A DNA stretch of 8,097 nt, taken from JAVBUZ01 sp031554725 (GTDB taxonomy: Bacteria; Bacillota; Clostridia; Lachnospirales; Lachnospiraceae). The notes beneath the pieces were generated by a model. It made no database searches and was not told where the DNA came from. It saw nothing but the letters and a program-made list of their open reading frames with translations. Position 1 is the stretch's first letter. Each line of letters opens with the position of its first letter. A program made the position numbers and the translations under genes. The DNA lies in the NCBI GenBank assembly GCA_031554725.1, contig JAVBUZ010000234.1:1-8097 (forward strand), read 5' to 3'. This document shows positions 6,624 through 8,097 of the stretch, piece by piece.

Positions 6624-8097
6624 ATGATAAGTAAAAGGACAGTCACAATAAAGACAAAATTGATCTTTTCGTATTCAATGGCCATACTAATGGCCCTTTT
6701 AATCGGAATAATAGGGTATGTTAATATACTAAATGTTAATAGACTGGTGACTTTTAATGAATATATTGTGGCAAAGCCTTTGATATATTTAACTCAGATT
6801 AGAGATGACTATGGGCAGACTAGAGCTGCTGTTCGTGACATGGTAATATCTAGTGATGCAGCGATAATCGAAAAATTTAATAAAGAAGTTGAATTTTATC
6901 TTGATAATATTAAGGATCAGGTTCAAGGATACAAGGATGTTTTAGAGGAACATGACCAAAAGGGTGGAATGGAGTATGAAGCAGTTTTGATCCTGGAAGA
7001 AATAATAGAGGATTGGATTTCAGAGGTAACAAAAACTGTAGATTTAGCTAAGGTAAATGAGAATGATAAAGCGTTTTCCAATTTATATGGTGACATGGGT
7101 GTTAAAGGGCGTCTGTTAAATGAAGCCATCACCGATTTAATAGGAGTTAATGAAAAACAAGCTAGTGAAAGTAAGGAGACGTCAGATAGAGCTTTTCAAA
7201 ATGCAGTAATTTTTATGACTTTTGTTTTTATTGGGGTTTCCGTAACCTTAGCAATACTATCAGCTAAAATCACACAATCAATTGTGAATCCCGTTAGAAA
7301 GATTGTAGCATCAGCAGAGCGTTTAGAGAGAGGAAATACCGACGTACTAATTGATGAAAATGGAAAAGATGAGCTTGCTCAGGTAAGCAGGTCTTTTAAT
7401 CGCGTTGCCCTTAGTATTGCCAATTTGTTTAATATGAATAATAAAATGCTACAAGCAGTACAAGAAGGACGGTTAAACGAACGTTCTGATGCTAGTTTCT
7501 ATGAGGGCGATTTTAAAAAGATTATCCAAGGCTTTAACATGGCATTGGCAGCATTCGGTAGACATTTTGATACCATGTCCGAAGGAGTTGCCTTTTTTGA
7601 CCTAGAGAAAAACATGTTATATGGTAATAAAGCAATGCAAGAATTCTTTGAATTTACGGGAATTAGGCATACAGATAAAAATATACTCTTACGTATATTA
7701 AGTTGGGCAGATGAAAAGAAAATGCAGAAAAAGCTGTCGGAAATCTTCTCTTTTTCTGGTATAAGTGAAATGAACAATATAAATATTACTGCTGCTTCGA
7801 AGGACAGAGAAGATGAGCGAGTATATAGTGTGGCTTTACATCAAATGATTGTAGAAAATGATGAACTCCCTATTTTTTGTGTTATGATGGTTCTTGCAGA
7901 TATAACAGAACCAGTTACGGCGCGAAAAGAGGCGGAGAGAGCCAATCGTTTTAAGTCAGACTTTTTATCACAGATGAGTCATGAAATAAGAACTCCAATG
8001 AATGCTATAATTGGTTTTTCTAGAATGGCACAAAATACAGAAGAGTCAATTAAAAAAGATGAATATATAGATAGCATAGATAATTCGTCAGAATTTT
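6624..8097 (+). CDS. Membrane histidine kinase with helical sensor, HAMP, PAS-like and HisKA domains (3' end outside window)
   Basis: The frame stays open from the ATG at 6624 to the window edge, giving 491 codons of an incomplete protein. Membrane helix 1 (about residues 13-33) and helix 2 (about 193-213) flank a mostly helical extracytoplasmic domain (about 34-192). Its look is that of the four-helix-bundle sensors of chemoreceptors. A HAMP domain follows (about 214-266), then a second HAMP-like segment (about 270-317, with LQAVQEGRLNERSD). A PAS-like domain spans about 315-430 and ends in VLADITEPV. A short linker leads to HisKA at about 443, with the H-box FLSQMSHEIRTPMNAIIGFS and phosphoacceptor His453. 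The ATP-binding domain must lie beyond 8097, and a receiver or HPt domain may follow, as kinases of this style are often hybrids. It is transcribed divergently from the phosphatase gene. The ligand is unknown; the four-helix-bundle assignment is from pattern only. Confidence 0.88.
   Translation, partial: MISKRTVTIKTKLIFSYSMAILMALLIGIIGYVNILNVNRLVTFNEYIVAKPLIYLTQIRDDYGQTRAAVRDMVISSDAAIIEKFNKEVEFYLDNIKDQVQGYKDVLEEHDQKGGMEYEAVLILEEIIEDWISEVTKTVDLAKVNENDKAFSNLYGDMGVKGRLLNEAITDLIGVNEKQASESKETSDRAFQNAVIFMTFVFIGVSVTLAILSAKITQSIVNPVRKIVASAERLERGNTDVLIDENGKDELAQVSRSFNRVALSIANLFNMNNKMLQAVQEGRLNERSDASFYEGDFKKIIQGFNMALAAFGRHFDTMSEGVAFFDLEKNMLYGNKAMQEFFEFTGIRHTDKNILLRILSWADEKKMQKKLSEIFSFSGISEMNNINITAASKDREDERVYSVALHQMIVENDELPIFCVMMVLADITEPVTARKEAERANRFKSDFLSQMSHEIRTPMNAIIGFSRMAQNTEESIKKDEYIDSIDNSSEF

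Noticed and set aside
6923..7777. Two minus-strand frames (6923-7132 and 7499-7777) in the right-hand region
   Set aside because: Both lie opposite the continuous kinase frame that carries clear HAMP, PAS-like and HisKA sequence.

Overview
The window is AT-rich DNA that reads like a Firmicute of the Clostridia, most likely Lachnospiraceae-like. The reasons are a lipoprotein-type sugar-binding protein next to a YesM/YesN-type two-component pair, a LacI-type sugar-binding domain fused to a GGDEF domain, AT-rich codon use and purine-rich ribosome binding sites. The taxonomic placement is inferred from gene content, not from a marker gene. Every gene is for sensing or regulation except the binding protein and one HAD phosphatase.

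Layout. Bases 2-475 (+) hold the 3' end of an ABC-transporter extracellular solute-binding protein whose start lies upstream of the window. Its TAG stop abuts the ATG of a membrane sensor histidine kinase of the YesM class (476-2260, +). The AraC-type response regulator of the YesN class follows (2272-3732, +), with its ribosome binding site overlapping the kinase stop. The three genes look like one translationally coupled module: bind an extracellular sugar or oligosaccharide, sense it, and switch on transcription. The module ends at a perfect 16-bp hairpin (3714-3749) followed by Ts. The minus-strand gene beyond it ends in the same hairpin, and the two stop codons interleave on one TTAA in its loop.

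The minus-strand unit (6459 down to 3729) has a Cof-type HAD phosphatase first. After a 31-base gap comes a 631-residue soluble protein with a LacI-like sugar-binding domain, a middle domain and a C-terminal GGDEF domain. It has no helix-turn-helix and its signature is changed to EGNEF, so it is more likely a ligand-controlled nucleotide receptor or dead cyclase than an active diguanylate cyclase.

Divergent from this unit, a gene starting at 6624 (+) encodes a membrane histidine kinase (helical extracytoplasmic sensor, HAMP, PAS-like domain, HisKA). It runs off the right edge, so only its first 491 codons are seen. The intergenic region (6460-6623) has two back-to-back sigma-A-type promoters whose -35 hexamers overlap by five bases. 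The longest gene-free stretch is this 164-base region. I see no RNA genes, mobile elements, CRISPR arrays or large repeats.
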